From Bacteroidales bacterium (GTDB lineage: Bacteria > Bacteroidota > Bacteroidia > Bacteroidales > F082): 64,000 nucleotides of DNA. The notes below the pieces were generated by a model. The model saw nothing but the letters and a program-made list of their open reading frames with translations. It did no database searches and was not told where the DNA came from. The position numbers and the translations under genes are program-made. The stretch covers positions 1-64,000 of the forward strand of contig JAFGXS010000057.1 in NCBI GenBank assembly GCA_016936505.1, given 5' to 3'. Positions within the stretch are counted from its first letter, which is position 1. Each line of letters opens with the position of its first letter. Below are positions 1 through 9,574 of this stretch, piece after piece.

Positions 1-34
1 GATTTAGGGGCTTTTTTGTTATAAGTTATCTTCT

Positions 35-2650
35 TTATTTCTTTGTTTTGGAAAATCTTTGAAAAATGTTTCCTGCAAGTGCCGTCCATCCCGTTTGATG
101 TGCTGCTCCAAGACCCTTTCCTGATTCTCCATGGTAATATTCATGAAACTGCACAAGATTATATGGATTATTGTAAAATTTTTCACCACCCCAACATGGA
201 CGTTCGCCCTTTTCGTTTTTTAAAAAAATATGCTGAAGCCTGGATGAAAGTTGCTGTGTTATATCTTTCAATGTGAGGTAATTCTGAGAACCTGTAGGAT
301 ATTCAACTTTAAAACTATCGCCGTAATATTTGTAAAATTCCTCAAGAGATTCCAGAATCATGTAATTTATAGGAAACCAAATGGGACCACGCCAGTTTGA
401 GTTTCCTCCAAACATCAGGTCTTCGGATTCTCCAGGTTGATAGCGAATAAAAAACTCCTTTCCGCCTTTTGTAAAATTAAATGGATGTTTCTGGTGGTAT
501 TTTGATAGCGAGCGAATACCATAGGAGGACATGAATTCGGTTTCATCTAACATTCGGGTCAGAATTTTAGTGAGCCTATGTCCTCTGAGCAAAGAAAATA
601 ATCTTCTTTTGCCTTCTCCAAGGTCATTCCATCTGGAAACAAGATTTGTTAAATCTTCTCTGTTGGATAAAAACCAGTTTAGTCTTTCTGCAAAATCAGG
701 ATTTTGTTCCAATATTTCCGATTCAATAACTTCTACTGCAAATAAAGGAACCAGTCCGACAACTGACCTAACCTTTAACCATTCGGGCCCATTATCATCA
801 GAGCGAATGATATCGTAGTAAAACTGATCGTCTTCATTCCAGAGGTCAATTCCATTTTCTCCCATTTGGTTCATAGCTTTGGAAATAATGAGAAAATGTT
901 CAATGAATTTTACGGCCATGTCTTCGTACACTTTATTCTTTTTTGTAAGCTCCAAAGATATTCTGACCATATTAAGTGCATACATAGCCATCCATGCTGT
1001 TGCATCTGATTGCTCTATGATTCCTCCTCCCGGAACATCACCGCTTCTATCGAATACACCAATGTTATCGAGCCCCAGGAATCCTCCTTCAAAAAGGTTC
1101 TTACTTTGTACATCTTCACGGTTCACCCACCATGTAAAGTTGATCAGTAGTTTATGGAAAACCTCTTCAAGAAAATCGTAATCACCTTCATGGTGATTTA
1201 ATTTCTGATCCATTTTAAATACTTTCCAGGTGGCCCATGAGTGTATTGGAGGATTTAACTGGTTGAAATCAAACTCAAAAGCCGGAAATTGCCCATTGGG
1301 ATGAATGTACCATTCCTTCACCAGTAAGCGAAGCATCTTCTTCGAAAAATCGGGATCGACAGAAGCTAATGCTACACATTGAAAAGCGCTATCCCACATG
1401 GCAAACCAGGGAAATTCCCATTTATCAGGAACCGATAAAATATCTTCGGCATTCATATGTGTCCATCGGTTGTTTCGGGCATTTAATCTGGAGGCGGGGG
1501 GTTTGGGCATATTAGGGTCTCCATTTAGCCATTGTTCTACGTTGTAATAGTAATATTGTTTGTTCCACAACAGGCCTGAAAATGCTTGTTTTACAATTGA
1601 TTTTTCATCTTCACAAAGATTCTGACTGAAAACCTCTTTATAAAACTCATCCGATTCCTGAATTCTTTGCATAAAAATTGTATCAAAGTCTTCAAAAGGA
1701 TTTGTTTCTTCCTGGTTTGTGAGTCTTAAGCAAATGGTGGCTTTCCCTTCGCCTTCAATATCCATCAAGTAATGAAAAGCACTTTTTGTTCCGTTGTTAT
1801 CAGGGTTGATGGCTTGTTCGTTCCCATTTACAATAAAATCATTAATTCCATCTTTAAAAAAGTGCCCGTAAACATTTGAATTATAAAGCCGGTTTACATT
1901 GGTTTCATTGTTACAAAAGAAAGAATCGGCAGGAGTTTCGGCATACAAAAAATAGTTGCCTTGTTTATGATGAGTTGCAACCAAACATTGGTCCGATATC
2001 TTATCTATTTTAGGTATTTCTTTTCCATGATCCCAGCTCCATGTGTTACGAAACCAAAGCTGAGGTAAAAGATGAAGTTGTTTTTTTTCTTTGCTGCGAT
2101 TTATAGCAGTGATTTTGATCAAAATATCTTCAGTTCCGGCCTTGGCATATTCAATAAAGATGTCAAAAAAGTTGTTGTTGCTAAACACCCCTGTATCGAC
2201 AATCTCAAATTCGGAATCTTTTTTTGATTGCTTATTGTTTTCTGTAATCAAATCTTCATACGGAAATTCATTTTGAGGATATTGATAAAGCATTTTCATG
2301 TAAGCATGTGAAGGCAGGTTTTCAGCATAATAGTAAACTTCCTTAACATCTTCGCCATGTATTCCCTGGTTTCCTGATAATCCAAACAATCGTTCTTTTA
2401 AGAAAGGATCTTTGCCATTCCAAAAAGCTGGTGCGAAACATAAAATCTGGTGTTTGTCTGAAATTCCTCCAATTCCGTCTTCACCCCAACGGTAAGTATA
2501 ACTTCGCGATTTATCGTAAGTGGTAAATTCCCAAACGTTTCCGTCTTCACTGTAATCTTCTCTTACAGTTCCCCATTGGCGATCTGACAGGTAGGGGCCC
2601 CATTCGCGCCATTGGTCAATTTCTTCGGGTTGTAGTCTTTGTTTTTCCAT
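35..2650 (-). CDS. GH63/MGH1-like glycoside hydrolase (putative alpha-glycosidase)
   Basis: Predicted cytoplasmic glycosidase of the (alpha/alpha)6-barrel GH63 type (mannosylglycerate hydrolase/glucosidase-like). No signal peptide is visible. The family-like motif NWRGPIW lies near residue 752 and HQTGWT near residue 851 of an 871-residue protein; the size fits the family. An in-frame start exists at 2704, but the Met at 2650 (MEKQRLQPEEIDQW) is preferred because it limits the overlap with the upstream HAD gene to 35 bp. It is the last gene of the gnd-zwf-pgl-tal-pgi-HAD operon, so it probably releases a hexose feeding Pgi/Zwf. The substrate (glucosyl or mannosyl glycoside, possibly a compatible solute) is not determined by the sequence. 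Confidence 0.8.
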   Translation of the reverse strand: MEKQRLQPEEIDQWREWGPYLSDRQWGTVREDYSEDGNVWEFTTYDKSRSYTYRWGEDGIGGISDKHQILCFAPAFWNGKDPFLKERLFGLSGNQGIHGEDVKEVYYYAENLPSHAYMKMLYQYPQNEFPYEDLITENNKQSKKDSEFEIVDTGVFSNNNFFDIFIEYAKAGTEDILIKITAINRSKEKKQLHLLPQLWFRNTWSWDHGKEIPKIDKISDQCLVATHHKQGNYFLYAETPADSFFCNNETNVNRLYNSNVYGHFFKDGINDFIVNGNEQAINPDNNGTKSAFHYLMDIEGEGKATICLRLTNQEETNPFEDFDTIFMQRIQESDEFYKEVFSQNLCEDEKSIVKQAFSGLLWNKQYYYYNVEQWLNGDPNMPKPPASRLNARNNRWTHMNAEDILSVPDKWEFPWFAMWDSAFQCVALASVDPDFSKKMLRLLVKEWYIHPNGQFPAFEFDFNQLNPPIHSWATWKVFKMDQKLNHHEGDYDFLEEVFHKLLINFTWWVNREDVQSKNLFEGGFLGLDNIGVFDRSGDVPGGGIIEQSDATAWMAMYALNMVRISLELTKKNKVYEDMAVKFIEHFLIISKAMNQMGENGIDLWNEDDQFYYDIIRSDDNGPEWLKVRSVVGLVPLFAVEVIESEILEQNPDFAERLNWFLSNREDLTNLVSRWNDLGEGKRRLFSLLRGHRLTKILTRMLDETEFMSSYGIRSLSKYHQKHPFNFTKGGKEFFIRYQPGESEDLMFGGNSNWRGPIWFPINYMILESLEEFYKYYGDSFKVEYPTGSQNYLTLKDITQQLSSRLQHIFLKNEKGERPCWGGEKFYNNPYNLVQFHEYYHGESGKGLGAAHQTGWTALAGNIFQRFSKTKK

Positions 2651-3386
2651 AATATTGTTTTTTAAGGTTTGAGAGTTCAGAAACCTTATTCCAAAGTCCG
2701 GCATGTTCTGTTATGAGCTGATTTTTTGAAACTATGCCAGATTCGATAACCTGTTTCTGAGTTAATTCATTAGGAATAGCAATCACTTGCATTCCTGCAT
2801 TTAGTGCGGCTTCAATTCCATTGAGCGAATCCTCAAAAACAAGGCAGTTTACCGGGTCTGTATTTAACATATTGGCTGCTTTCAGATAAATTTCCGGATT
2901 AGGTTTTCCGTTTAGCACATCATTTGAAGTAAGAACAAACTTAAAAAGATCTTTTAAGTGAGTTACCTGAAGAATCTTATGTGTGTGATAATTTTCAGAC
3001 ATTGTTGCCAGTGCCAGAGGCTTTCCTAGATTGTTGAGTTTATGAATGGTTTCAAAAACATCCATGAAAATATTTTGTCTGATCACTACTGGGTCAACTA
3101 TTAAACGATTATAAATCTTTAGTCTTTTTTCCAAAACCATTTTAATAAGAATTAGCTTATCATCTTCAGAAGTATTAGATTTTAACTGCTCGTAATAGTC
3201 CTGAACCAGATTGCTTACAACTGTCTTTCTTGGACTTCCTACATACTTAAAGAAATCCTTTTGTACCTGTTGAAAAGAAACGGTTCCCGATGTTAGCTCA
3301 TCAATAGCATGACCGTACGATTCAGCTTTCAGCTTTTCGGTATTAATTATGGTTCCATCCAAATCGAAAATAAATGCCTGTATCAT
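2616..3386 (-). CDS. HAD-superfamily hydrolase, beta-phosphoglucomutase/sugar phosphatase-like
   Basis: A 256-residue HAD subfamily IA protein. The N-terminal FDLDGT motif supplies the nucleophile Asp8 and acid/base Asp10. A GKPNPEIY loop and the metal-binding VFEDSLNGIEAA motif follow, as in beta-phosphoglucomutases and sugar-phosphate or 2-deoxyglucose-6-phosphate phosphatases. It lies 53 nt after pgi and its 3' end overlaps the glycosidase gene, which suggests coupled translation and a role on a sugar phosphate. Mutase and phosphatase activity cannot be told apart here. Confidence 0.8.
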   Translation of the reverse strand: MIQAFIFDLDGTIINTEKLKAESYGHAIDELTSGTVSFQQVQKDFFKYVGSPRKTVVSNLVQDYYEQLKSNTSEDDKLILIKMVLEKRLKIYNRLIVDPVVIRQNIFMDVFETIHKLNNLGKPLALATMSENYHTHKILQVTHLKDLFKFVLTSNDVLNGKPNPEIYLKAANMLNTDPVNCLVFEDSLNGIEAALNAGMQVIAIPNELTQKQVIESGIVSKNQLITEHAGLWNKVSELSNLKKQYYGKTKTTTRRN

Positions 3387-3439
3387 TGTTGATTCTGTTT
3401 TAAAGTCCTCAAGGAAAATTCCTTCAGGAACCTGATAAT

Positions 3440-5056
3440 TTATTTTCTATAGTGTTCGATTAAAGCATTGGTACTGTCATCGTGGTTTAAAGGAATACCC
3501 TTATTTTGCATTTCATCGATTATCTTTTTAGCCAGCACTTTTCCAAGTTCCACACCCATCTGGTCAAAAGAGTTAATTCCCCAGATTGCACCCTGTACAA
3601 AGACACTGTGTTCGTACATGGCGATTAGTTTACCTAAAGATTCGGGTGTAAGGTTGTCGAGAATAAACGTAGAAGAAGGGCGGTTTCCTTCAAATGTTTT
3701 GTGAGGAACCAGTTCTTCAGGAACTCCTTGTTTGGAAACCTCGGCTTGTGTTTTTCCGAAGGCAAGGGCTTCACCTTGCGCAATAACATTGGCCATTAAA
3801 TAATCCTGATGAGGTGGCAGGTTGTTTAATGCTTTTTTAAAGCCAATAAAGTCGCAGGGTATAATAATAGTTCCCTGATGAATAAGCTGATAAAATGAAT
3901 GTTGACCGTTTGTTCCCGGTTCACCCCAATAAATTGCACCGGTTTGATAATCTACCTTTGCCCCATCAAGGCGTACATGTTTTCCATTACTTTCCATAGT
4001 TAGTTGCTGCAAATAGGCAGGGAAACGATGTAGATATTTATTATATGGCAATACAGCCTGTGTTTGAACACCGAAAAAATTACCATACCAAATATTTAGC
4101 AACCCCATAATAACCGGAATATTTTGTTTCAAGGGGGCGCTTCTGAAGTGTTCATCCATTTCATGAAAACCCTTTAAAAGCTGATTAAAATTTTCGGGAC
4201 CAATTGCCAGCATGGTTGACAAGCCAATTGCAGAATCCATGGAATAACGGCCCCCTACCCAGTCCCAGAATTCAAACATGTTTTGTGGGTTGATTCCGAA
4301 TTTAGTAACCTGCTCTACGTTTGTAGAAACGGCTACAAAATGATCGGCTACTGCATTTTCATTTTGCAGGCTGTCAAGCAACCATTTTCGGGCTGTACGA
4401 GCATTGGTCATGGTTTCCAGCGTGGTAAATGTTTTTGAGGATACGATAAACAGCGTTTCGTCTGCTTCAAATTCTCTTACCGCTTCAGCAAAATCATTAC
4501 CATCAATATTGGAGACAAAGCGAAAATTCAGATCTCTCTGACTATAAAATTTAAGGGCTTCATAGGCCATTACAGGACCTAAATCCGAACCACCAATACC
4601 AATGTTAACTATATTCTTTATTCTTTTACCGGTGTATCCTTTCCATTGTCCGCTTCTTACCCGATTGGCGAACCAACTCATTTTATCTAATACAACATGA
4701 ACCTGTTCTACAACATTTACGTTATCTACCATTACTTTACTATCGGCCGGGGTCCGTAATGCCGTATGTAAAACAGCTCTGTTTTCGGTGGTGTTAATTT
4801 TATTACCTTCAAACATAGCTTCTCGTTTGGCAGTAAGGTTTCTTTCTACTGCCAGATTGATAAGTAACTCAAATGTTTCTTCTGTTATTCTGTGTTTTGA
4901 GAAATCAAAATAGATGTCTTCTCCAACATTCATTGTAAACTTATTTATGCGCTGAGGGTCTTCTTTGAAAAGTTCACTTAAATGCTTGTTTTCAATTTCT
5001 TTATAATGCTTTTCCAGTTTTTTCCATGCGCTGGATTTTTTTAATTCGTTGTTCAT
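3440..5056 (-). CDS. pgi: Glucose-6-phosphate isomerase
   Basis: Interconverts glucose-6-phosphate and fructose-6-phosphate in the cytoplasm. The 538-residue protein is of the long, E. coli-like class. Visible motifs are [10 protein letters not shown] at 152-161, the phosphate-binding SSKTFTT at 206-212, Glu355 in MESNGK and His386 in [10 protein letters not shown]; these two residues fall at the same numbers as the catalytic Glu and His of the E. coli enzyme. The gene starts 24 nt after tal in the pentose phosphate operon, linking transaldolase output back to glucose-6-phosphate and Zwf. Confidence 0.97.
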   Translation of the reverse strand: MNNELKKSSAWKKLEKHYKEIENKHLSELFKEDPQRINKFTMNVGEDIYFDFSKHRITEETFELLINLAVERNLTAKREAMFEGNKINTTENRAVLHTALRTPADSKVMVDNVNVVEQVHVVLDKMSWFANRVRSGQWKGYTGKRIKNIVNIGIGGSDLGPVMAYEALKFYSQRDLNFRFVSNIDGNDFAEAVREFEADETLFIVSSKTFTTLETMTNARTARKWLLDSLQNENAVADHFVAVSTNVEQVTKFGINPQNMFEFWDWVGGRYSMDSAIGLSTMLAIGPENFNQLLKGFHEMDEHFRSAPLKQNIPVIMGLLNIWYGNFFGVQTQAVLPYNKYLHRFPAYLQQLTMESNGKHVRLDGAKVDYQTGAIYWGEPGTNGQHSFYQLIHQGTIIIPCDFIGFKKALNNLPPHQDYLMANVIAQGEALAFGKTQAEVSKQGVPEELVPHKTFEGNRPSSTFILDNLTPESLGKLIAMYEHSVFVQGAIWGINSFDQMGVELGKVLAKKIIDEMQNKGIPLNHDDSTNALIEHYRK

Positions 5057-5080
5057 TTTATCTGGTTTTAGGTTTACACT

Positions 5081-6151
5081 CTATTTTCTTTTTTTCTCAA
5101 TGCTGCTCATTAACTCTCTCCAGTCGTTTACAAAAGATTCCGCCCCTTGTTGTTGTAATTGCTGCGCCAATTTATTGATGTCAATATTTTCATTTTCAAA
5201 TACTTTTAACCTCTTTTCGATGGAAGAGGGTTCAATATTTAAAACGCTGTCAATTTTACCATGTTCAGCAAAAGCCTGTAATGTTTTTTCGGGAATAGTG
5301 TTCACAGTAAAAGGAGCAGCCAGACTTTTTACATAAAGTATATCCGATGCACTGGGGTCTTTGGTACTGGTACTTGCCCAAAGCAACCTTTGGGGTGAAC
5401 CGCCAAAATTCATGATTTTCTGAAATCTATCGGAAAGTAACATTTCTTTGTATATCAGATAGGTTTCCTGCATAACCGTGATGCCCAACTGGTTTTGTAG
5501 CTTTTCCGGAAGCTGACCCGCTACTGCCTTATCCCATCGGCTAACAAATACAGAAGCCACTGAGCGAACATCTGCACTTTTGCCTTCGGCAATTCTTTTT
5601 TCTATTCCTCTTGCCCAGGCTTCAGCTGCAGCTTTGTATTGAGCGGCAGAAAACAATAAAGTAACATTTATGGAAATACCCTCGGCAATGGCCTGTTCTA
5701 TAGCAGGAATTCCTTCTTTTGTTCCCGGAATTTTTACGAGTACATTCTTACGATCTACTTTTTTAAAAATTTTTCTGGCTGCTTCAAGTGTTTTTTGGGT
5801 GTCAAAAGCCAAATCAGGAGAAACCTCTATGGAAACAAACCCGTCTATTCCGTTAGTTCTGTTAAAAACGGGTTTGAAAATATCGGCGGCTCTTTGAATA
5901 TCTTCAATTGCCAGCTCAAAAAACAAGTCCTCATTTGATATGTTGTTTTTATCTTTTTCCTTAATGGAAACATCATAATCTTCTGTACCAGAAATGGCAT
6001 GGTCAAAAATTGAAGGGTTTGAAGTTAATCCGGTAACTGAGAGTTCGTTTATGTATTTGTTTAAAATACCCTTGTCTAACATGCTTCGGGTAATATTGTC
6101 GACCCAGATACTTTGTCCTAGATCACGTAATATTTTTGTTTTTGCATTCAT
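5081..6151 (-). CDS. tal: Transaldolase (long, TalB-unlike class)
   Basis: Transfers a dihydroxyacetone unit between sugar phosphates in the non-oxidative pentose phosphate branch. The 356-residue sequence resembles the longer actinobacterial/cyanobacterial Tal class: LTSNPSIFDHAI at 42-53, then NVLVKIPGT with the Schiff-base Lys near residue 140, then the GISINVTLLFS strand. It sits between pgl (43 nt) and pgi (24 nt). In some bacteria this Tal class is fused to Pgi; here the two are separate but adjacent genes. Confidence 0.95.
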   Translation of the reverse strand: MNAKTKILRDLGQSIWVDNITRSMLDKGILNKYINELSVTGLTSNPSIFDHAISGTEDYDVSIKEKDKNNISNEDLFFELAIEDIQRAADIFKPVFNRTNGIDGFVSIEVSPDLAFDTQKTLEAARKIFKKVDRKNVLVKIPGTKEGIPAIEQAIAEGISINVTLLFSAAQYKAAAEAWARGIEKRIAEGKSADVRSVASVFVSRWDKAVAGQLPEKLQNQLGITVMQETYLIYKEMLLSDRFQKIMNFGGSPQRLLWASTSTKDPSASDILYVKSLAAPFTVNTIPEKTLQAFAEHGKIDSVLNIEPSSIEKRLKVFENENIDINKLAQQLQQQGAESFVNDWRELMSSIEKKRK

Positions 6152-6194
6152 TTTATTAGTTTTAATTTAGTTGTTGTCAGTAATATATACATTG

Positions 6195-6917
6195 CTATGA
6201 AATAGTGTTGGCTGCAGCTTCATCAACCAACCAATAAAGTGAGCCGTTAACAGCCTTTACCTTAGCAGCAGGAAGATTTTCCCAACCGGGTTCTTTGGTT
6301 ATGATATGGTTCAGAATGTCTTTTTTTTCATCTCCTGCTACAATAAAGAATATTTGATGAGAATTATTGATAACCTTACCTGTTGCAGTAATCCTTTTTT
6401 GGCCTGTTTCAGGGTGTAATGCCACATCGAACCATTTTTTGGATTCAAATAAAGAAAGCCGGTCAGGGAAAATAGATGCAGTGTGTCCTTCGGGGCCAAT
6501 ACCTAGCATAAATAAATCGAATGAAGGGAAACTGTCTTTTATGACAACATTGTTTTTGACAATGTCATGATAATTTTCTACAGCTTTATGGGGGTCACAT
6601 TCACCACAAATTCTGAAAATATTTTTTTCAGGAATACTAATATTATCCAAAAGGAACTTTTTGGCCATTCCATAGTTACTTTCTTTATTTTCAGGTGCTA
6701 CACAGCGCTCATCGCCCCAAAATATTTTAACCTTGTCCCAGATTATTTTACAGGAATAATGCTTACTGATGTGTTGGAAAACAGATTTTGGAGTGTTCCC
6801 ACCAGAAAGAGAAAGTGTAAAAAATTCATCCTCTGCCTTTGAACTAATTCCGCTGATTATTTCTTCTGCGAGAAAATCGCTCATTTTATCGATAGTTGGG
6901 AAGATTCGCAGGTTCAT
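6195..6917 (-). CDS. pgl: 6-phosphogluconolactonase (DevB/SOL type)
   Basis: Hydrolyses 6-phosphogluconolactone to 6-phosphogluconate, the second step of the oxidative pentose phosphate branch. The 240-residue size fits the NagB-fold DevB family. Motifs seen are SLSGGNTP near the N-terminus, WGDERCVAPENKESNYG, and MLGIGPEGHTASIFP with the catalytic-site His. It starts 9 nt after zwf, so zwf and pgl are almost certainly co-transcribed. Confidence 0.95.
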   Translation of the reverse strand: MNLRIFPTIDKMSDFLAEEIISGISSKAEDEFFTLSLSGGNTPKSVFQHISKHYSCKIIWDKVKIFWGDERCVAPENKESNYGMAKKFLLDNISIPEKNIFRICGECDPHKAVENYHDIVKNNVVIKDSFPSFDLFMLGIGPEGHTASIFPDRLSLFESKKWFDVALHPETGQKRITATGKVINNSHQIFFIVAGDEKKDILNHIITKEPGWENLPAAKVKAVNGSLYWLVDEAAANTIS

Positions 6918-6926
6918 ATTTAAAAA

Positions 6927-8456
6927 TTATAATTGACAAAAAATTCCATCATCCGATAAATTTTTACAGGGTTGTCGCCACGTGCCGCAGGTTTCTCCTC
7001 TGAAAAGCTGGTCAGATTCGGGAGGCCCCCATGTACCGGCAGGATAGCCATAAAGAGGGGTTTTCGGATTTTGTTTCCATTCTTTGAGTATTGGGTCCAG
7101 AAATCTCCAGGCTTCAATCATTTCTTCTGCTCGTGAAAATAAGGTAGAATCGCCATTTTGTGCGTCATAAATCAATCTTTCATATGCGGGTGGTATTCGT
7201 TGGTCGCTGAGTGATGAATAATGAAAATCCAGAGCGGCTTCTTTAACATCAAATCCGTCGCCGGGTGTTTTTATATCAAATTTCATTAATATTCCCTCAT
7301 CAGGTTGTATTCTTAAAACCAGCTTGTTACATAGGTTTTCTCTGGATGAGTTGTGAAACAAGAAGTGGGGAGTAGGTTTGAAATGAATAACTACTTCGGT
7401 AACTCTCATAGGCAATCTTTTTCCGGTTCTTATATAAAATGGCACTCCACCCCAGCGCCAGTTATCAATAAAAAACTTCATGGCAACAAAGGTTTCGGTT
7501 TTTGAATCCTGGGCAACTCCTTTTTCATCGCGGTAGCCATTTAGTTTTTCGTTACCAATTGTGGCACCCATATATTGCCCTCTGATTACATGGGATGCAA
7601 CTTCAGATTTCTTGTACGGCTTTAGTGATTGTAATACCTTGAGCATTTCATTTCTGATGGCATCGGGGTTCATCGACGAAGGAGGTTCCATCGCTGTAAT
7701 GGCTGTTAGGTGGAGCAAGTGATTCTGAACCATATCGCTCAATGCTCCGGAATGATCGTAATAGCCACCACGGTTTTCAACACCAATGCTTTCGCCGGAT
7801 GTGATTTCTACACGTTGAATATAATTTCGGTTCCATAAAGGTTCAAAAATTCCATTTGAGAAACGTGTAACCAGTATGTTCTGTACCGTTTCTTTGCCAA
7901 CATAATGGTCGATACGATAGATTTGATGTTCTTGCCATGAGACTGTAAGCTTTTTATGAATTTCAAGCGCTGATTGCAGGTCAAAACCAAAGGGCTTTTC
8001 AATGATAATTCTTTTCCAGCCTTTATTTTCGTTATTTAACCCAATAGTTGCCAGTTTTTCAGGGATCACTCCAATAAGTGAAGGGGGAGTAGCCATGTAA
8101 AACAACAGGTTGGGTATAATATTTAAATCAGCTTGCAGTTTGTTAATCTTATTGTTAAGCTTTTTGAAGTCTCCATCATTATCGAATTTCATTGTATGGT
8201 AATAAAGCAAACTAATAAATTGATTTACTTTGTCTTCTTTATATGTTGTTTCGTCTCCAAATTCTTTTAATGCATTTTTCATGCTTACGCGAAAAGATTC
8301 ATCAGAAAACCCATCCATTGAAGCTCCAAGAATTGCAAAATTCTTAGCTAATAGGTTCTGGGTATACAATGAAAACAGTGCAGAAATGATTTTTCTTTTG
8401 GTTAAATCGCCTGAAGCTCCAAAAATTACAAACAGGTGACTTTCTTGCTTTTTCAT
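6927..8456 (-). CDS. zwf: Glucose-6-phosphate 1-dehydrogenase
   Basis: Oxidises glucose-6-phosphate to the 6-phospholactone, yielding reduced nicotinamide cofactor. The 509-residue length is typical. Motifs seen are the dinucleotide-binding GASGDLTK at 13-20, EKPFG at 153-157, and the active-site RIDHYVGKE at 181-189. It lies 4 nt downstream of gnd, so the two oxidative dehydrogenases are tightly coupled. Cofactor preference (NADP or NAD) cannot be settled by eye. Confidence 0.97.
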   Translation of the reverse strand: MKKQESHLFVIFGASGDLTKRKIISALFSLYTQNLLAKNFAILGASMDGFSDESFRVSMKNALKEFGDETTYKEDKVNQFISLLYYHTMKFDNDGDFKKLNNKINKLQADLNIIPNLLFYMATPPSLIGVIPEKLATIGLNNENKGWKRIIIEKPFGFDLQSALEIHKKLTVSWQEHQIYRIDHYVGKETVQNILVTRFSNGIFEPLWNRNYIQRVEITSGESIGVENRGGYYDHSGALSDMVQNHLLHLTAITAMEPPSSMNPDAIRNEMLKVLQSLKPYKKSEVASHVIRGQYMGATIGNEKLNGYRDEKGVAQDSKTETFVAMKFFIDNWRWGGVPFYIRTGKRLPMRVTEVVIHFKPTPHFLFHNSSRENLCNKLVLRIQPDEGILMKFDIKTPGDGFDVKEAALDFHYSSLSDQRIPPAYERLIYDAQNGDSTLFSRAEEMIEAWRFLDPILKEWKQNPKTPLYGYPAGTWGPPESDQLFRGETCGTWRQPCKNLSDDGIFCQL

Positions 8457-8460
8457 AGTA

Positions 8461-9360
8461 TTACTCTTTAGATTTTACGGCGTGTCCGCCAAATTCATTT
8501 CTTAAGGCTGCCAGTAGTTTCATGCCAAACGATTCTTTATCGCGCGATTGGAAACGGGCAAAAAGAGAAGTGGCAATAACCGGAACCGGAGTATTGAAGT
8601 CCATGGCAGTAAGCAGTGTCCAACGGCCTTCACCACTGTCTTGCACAAAGGGTTCTAATTTATCTAAGTTTGGATCTTTACCCAACGCATCATAAGCAAG
8701 TTCCAGAAGCCACGATCTTATTACACTCCCATAACGCCATGCCCCGGCAATTTTTTCAAGGTTCAGATCGTACGGTGAATTTTTTAGAATTTCGAATCCT
8801 TCGGCATACGCTTGCATTAAACCATACTCAATGCCGTTGTGCACTTCCTTTACCATGTGACCTGTACCCGTAGGCCCACAATATACATATCCGTCTTGTG
8901 GAGCTAATGTTTTAAAAACGGGTTCAACATAGTCTGTTGCTTCTTTTGAACCTCCATACATTAAGCAATATCCGTTTTCAAGCCCCCAAACACCTCCACT
9001 GGTACCGCAATCAATAAACCGAACGCCCTTTTCTGCGGCTTTTTCACCTCTTGCCTGACTGTCTCTCCAGTACGAATTACCACCATCAATTACAATATCT
9101 TCTTTAGAAAGATGAGGTAATACAGCTTCCAGATTTTCGTCAACAGGTTTTCCGTTAGGAACCATCAGCCAGATTACCTTTTTTTCGGGCAGCTTGCTGA
9201 TCATATCTTGTGGAGAATTACTGGCTATAGCTCCTTCAGAAGCTATTTTATTTACCGTTTCTTTTTGTGGGTCCCACACAACAACTTCGTGGTTGTCTTT
9301 CATTAATCGGGTTACCATGTTGTATCCCATTTTTCCGAGACCAATAAAACCGAGTTTCAT
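8461..9360 (-). CDS. gnd: 6-phosphogluconate dehydrogenase, short (YqeC/GndA-type) form
   Basis: Decarboxylates 6-phosphogluconate to ribulose-5-phosphate. At 299 residues it is the short class, not the ~470-residue E. coli type. The Rossmann motif GLGKMG spans 7-12 and the second strand ends in VVVWD, so Asp30 occupies the position that often selects NAD+ over NADP+. The catalytic KEVHNGIEYG motif is at 171-180. It is the first gene of the seven-gene operon, 36 nt downstream of a TAACTTTG -7 box. Confidence 0.95.
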   Translation of the reverse strand: MKLGFIGLGKMGYNMVTRLMKDNHEVVVWDPQKETVNKIASEGAIASNSPQDMISKLPEKKVIWLMVPNGKPVDENLEAVLPHLSKEDIVIDGGNSYWRDSQARGEKAAEKGVRFIDCGTSGGVWGLENGYCLMYGGSKEATDYVEPVFKTLAPQDGYVYCGPTGTGHMVKEVHNGIEYGLMQAYAEGFEILKNSPYDLNLEKIAGAWRYGSVIRSWLLELAYDALGKDPNLDKLEPFVQDSGEGRWTLLTAMDFNTPVPVIATSLFARFQSRDKESFGMKLLAALRNEFGGHAVKSKE

Positions 9361-9396
9361 GTTATCTGTTTTAAATAGTTGAAAATTTATTTAGCA

Positions 9397-9404
9397 CAAA
9401 GTTA
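9397..9404 (-). promoter_or_regulatory. -7 promoter element of the gnd-zwf-pgl-tal-pgi operon
   Basis: Minus-strand TAACTTTG matches the Bacteroidota TAnnTTTG element, 36 nt before the gnd start codon. No convincing -33 TTTG was found. Confidence 0.6.
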
Positions 9405-9454
9405 CAGATAACTATATTGGTAATTAGGTGGTGTTATGTTATATTAAACTTATT

Positions 9455-9476
9455 TAACTTATTAATTAATAAGTTA
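9455..9476. repeat. 22-bp perfect AT-rich palindrome upstream of the gnd operon
   Basis: The sequence starting TAACTTATTAA at 9455 is followed by its exact reverse complement, ending at 9476. It lies about 50 bp upstream of the gnd -7 box and about 100 bp past the 3' end of the helicase gene. The lack of GC and of a T-run argues for a protein-binding site over a terminator. Confidence 0.7.
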
Positions 9477-9574
9477 CGAATTTTTAACATAAGTATAAAA
9501 AAGAATTTTTGTTAGAATAAAAATGAATGGATGTAAATATTCATTACAAAAGAGATAAGAAAGAAGGTCCGTAA

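Noticed and set aside
43-2276. Several plus-strand frames inside the glycosidase gene (43-276, 531-818, 879-1181, 2091-2276)
   Set aside because: They run opposite a clear full-length enzyme, lack family features and promoters, and are best explained as antisense shadows.
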